In this document: positions 4,905-5,733 of the stretch, one piece after another
Numbering within the stretch: position 1 is the stretch's first letter
Layout of the letters: the number at the start of each line of letters is the position of its first letter
Assembly (NCBI GenBank): GCA_964431545.1
Contig: CAYSLC010000294.1
Location: 1 to 5,733, forward strand
From: CAYSLC01 sp964431545
GTDB lineage: Bacteria; Desulfobacterota; Desulfobacteria; Desulfobacterales; JAABSP01
DNA: 5,733 nucleotides
Reading direction: 5' to 3'
Program-made: the position numbers and the translations under genes
The notes under the pieces: model-generated
Databases searched by the model: none
The model's input: the letters and a program-made list of their open reading frames with translations, nothing else
What the model was told of the DNA's origin: nothing

Positions 4905-5733
4905 TTATTCCGCCGGCTTCTTGAGCCGGAGCTGCTTCAGTCCGAGGGCATACGCCTGGATCTGCCGGGGCGTTCGGCTGGGGCAGGCGTGGGCGTAAGC
5001 CTCCGTCATGGCGGCCCGGACCCGGTCGTACCACCGGTCGGCCAGCCGGGCCATGGGGTCGTTGGCGTCGGCAAGCAGGATCTCGTATTGTTGATCCATA
5101 TCCGACCAGAACCGGTGCCTGGCTTTGGACGTGGGGACCCCCTTCGGGTCCTTTTTCAGGTGTTTGAAATATTCCTTCACCGCGTCGGTCAGGTGGAATT
5201 CGGCCCTGTCGGCCAGTTCGACACCCTTCTGGTATTTTTCCAGATGGGTCTCCTGGAGCTGGGCCACCGGGACCTGAAAGGACCATTCGAGCATGTCGCT
5301 GATCTTGGCCGCCTGGGCCCCCGTTTCTAGCCCGCCGACCCAGATGTCCACCAGGGTTTCGGGAAATCCATCATAATAGGTCAGAATTCCGGCCAGGGGC
5401 ATGGCGCCGCCGGTGCCGGCGTCGCCCTGTTTCAGGGAGAGCACGGCCCCCAGTTGCCGCCACATGTGCTTGTCCGAGGACAGCGGCAGGTAGAATTCAT
5501 CCCCCTTCTTGTTCTGGATCACCGTCGTGGAGGGCTCCCGGAAGGCCGGGAGGTGCTCGATGACGTGGGCTTTGTGGGTCGGGCCGATGATGCAGCGGGG
5601 GCTTGATCTGTCCTGCCCCAGGTTGACGAACCGGGAGAGCGGTACGAGCCGCCCCAGATAAGTCCGGGCCGCGTTTTCAAAGGCTTCCGAGTCGTTGACG
5701 CTTTTAGGGAATTGCTCCCAGACCGGCCGGCCC
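4905..5733 (-). CDS. cse1: Cascade large subunit Cse1 (CasA/Cas8e), C-terminal half, cut by the window edge
   Basis: 275 C-terminal residues of Cse1, the subunit that recognises the PAM, opens the target DNA and recruits Cas3. The frame is open to the right edge without a stop. It begins GRPVWEQFPK, then TYLGRLVPLSRFVNL (25-38 of the fragment), the conserved (Y)LGRLxPLSR region of Cse1. It continues with KGDEFYLPLSSDKHMWRQL and GGAMPLAGILTYYDG. The remaining part from about DMLEWSFQVPV onward is helical and corresponds to the four-helix C-terminal bundle, ending AYALGLKQLRLKKPAE. E. coli CasA has 502 residues, so about half is missing, including the start and the PAM-sensing loop. The codon at 5522 is a GTG that could be misread as a start; the coding homology clearly continues upstream of it. 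cas3 is expected next to the right. Confidence 0.95.
   Translation of the reverse strand, partial: GRPVWEQFPKSVNDSEAFENAARTYLGRLVPLSRFVNLGQDRSSPRCIIGPTHKAHVIEHLPAFREPSTTVIQNKKGDEFYLPLSSDKHMWRQLGAVLSLKQGDAGTGGAMPLAGILTYYDGFPETLVDIWVGGLETGAQAAKISDMLEWSFQVPVAQLQETHLEKYQKGVELADRAEFHLTDAVKEYFKHLKKDPKGVPTSKARHRFWSDMDQQYEILLADANDPMARLADRWYDRVRAAMTEAYAHACPSRTPRQIQAYALGLKQLRLKKPAE

Noticed and set aside
4330..5286. A 318-residue version of Cse2
   Set aside because: The extension is the out-of-frame shadow of cse1; the ATG at 4872 has GGAGG in front and fits the family length.

Overview
The window carries most of a Type I-E CRISPR-Cas locus. Every gene is on the minus strand, so transcription runs from the right end to the left. 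In transcriptional order: the C-terminal half of cse1/casA (cut by the right edge), cse2/casB, cas6e/casE, cas7e/casC, cas5e/casD, cas1, cas2, and a DEDDy-type 3'-5' exonuclease gene that overlaps the end of cas2. The first CRISPR repeat lies at positions 2-30, and its array continues out of the left edge. A cas3 gene would be expected beyond the right edge and is not visible.

The sequence is GC-rich and tightly packed, with ribosome-binding sites of the AGGAGG type. No marker gene names the host. A GC-rich proteobacterium or desulfobacterial relative is plausible but only a guess. A run of exactly 100 N at 2654-2753 is a scaffold gap, so this is draft or metagenomic sequence. The gap removes the 3' end of cas7e and the 5' end of cas5e. 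The open frame that seems to join these two genes across the gap is an artefact.

Layout: 4905-5733 cse1 (partial); 4330-4872 cse2; 3740-4333 cas6e; 63-base spacer; 2754-3676 cas7e (3' end in gap); 2024-2653 cas5e (5' end in gap); 1171-2037 cas1; 875-1174 cas2; 81-881 exonuclease; 31-80 short leader with an 8-bp inverted repeat touching the repeat; 2-30 repeat.

How the genes work together (family knowledge): Cse1, Cse2, Cas7e, Cas5e and Cas6e form Cascade. Cas6e cuts the pre-crRNA inside the repeat hairpin. Cas7e, Cas5e and Cse2 build the crRNA-bound filament. Cse1 reads the PAM and recruits Cas3. Cas1 and Cas2 insert new spacers at the leader-repeat junction. The extra exonuclease sits where some other I-E loci carry a DnaQ-like DEDDh exonuclease linked to Cas2. 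It is translationally linked to cas2 but has a different (DEDDy, YprB/RNase_H_2-like) active-site pattern, so a role in trimming prespacers is the most interesting inference here. A second departure from E. coli and T. thermophilus is the position of cas6e between cse2 and cas7e.
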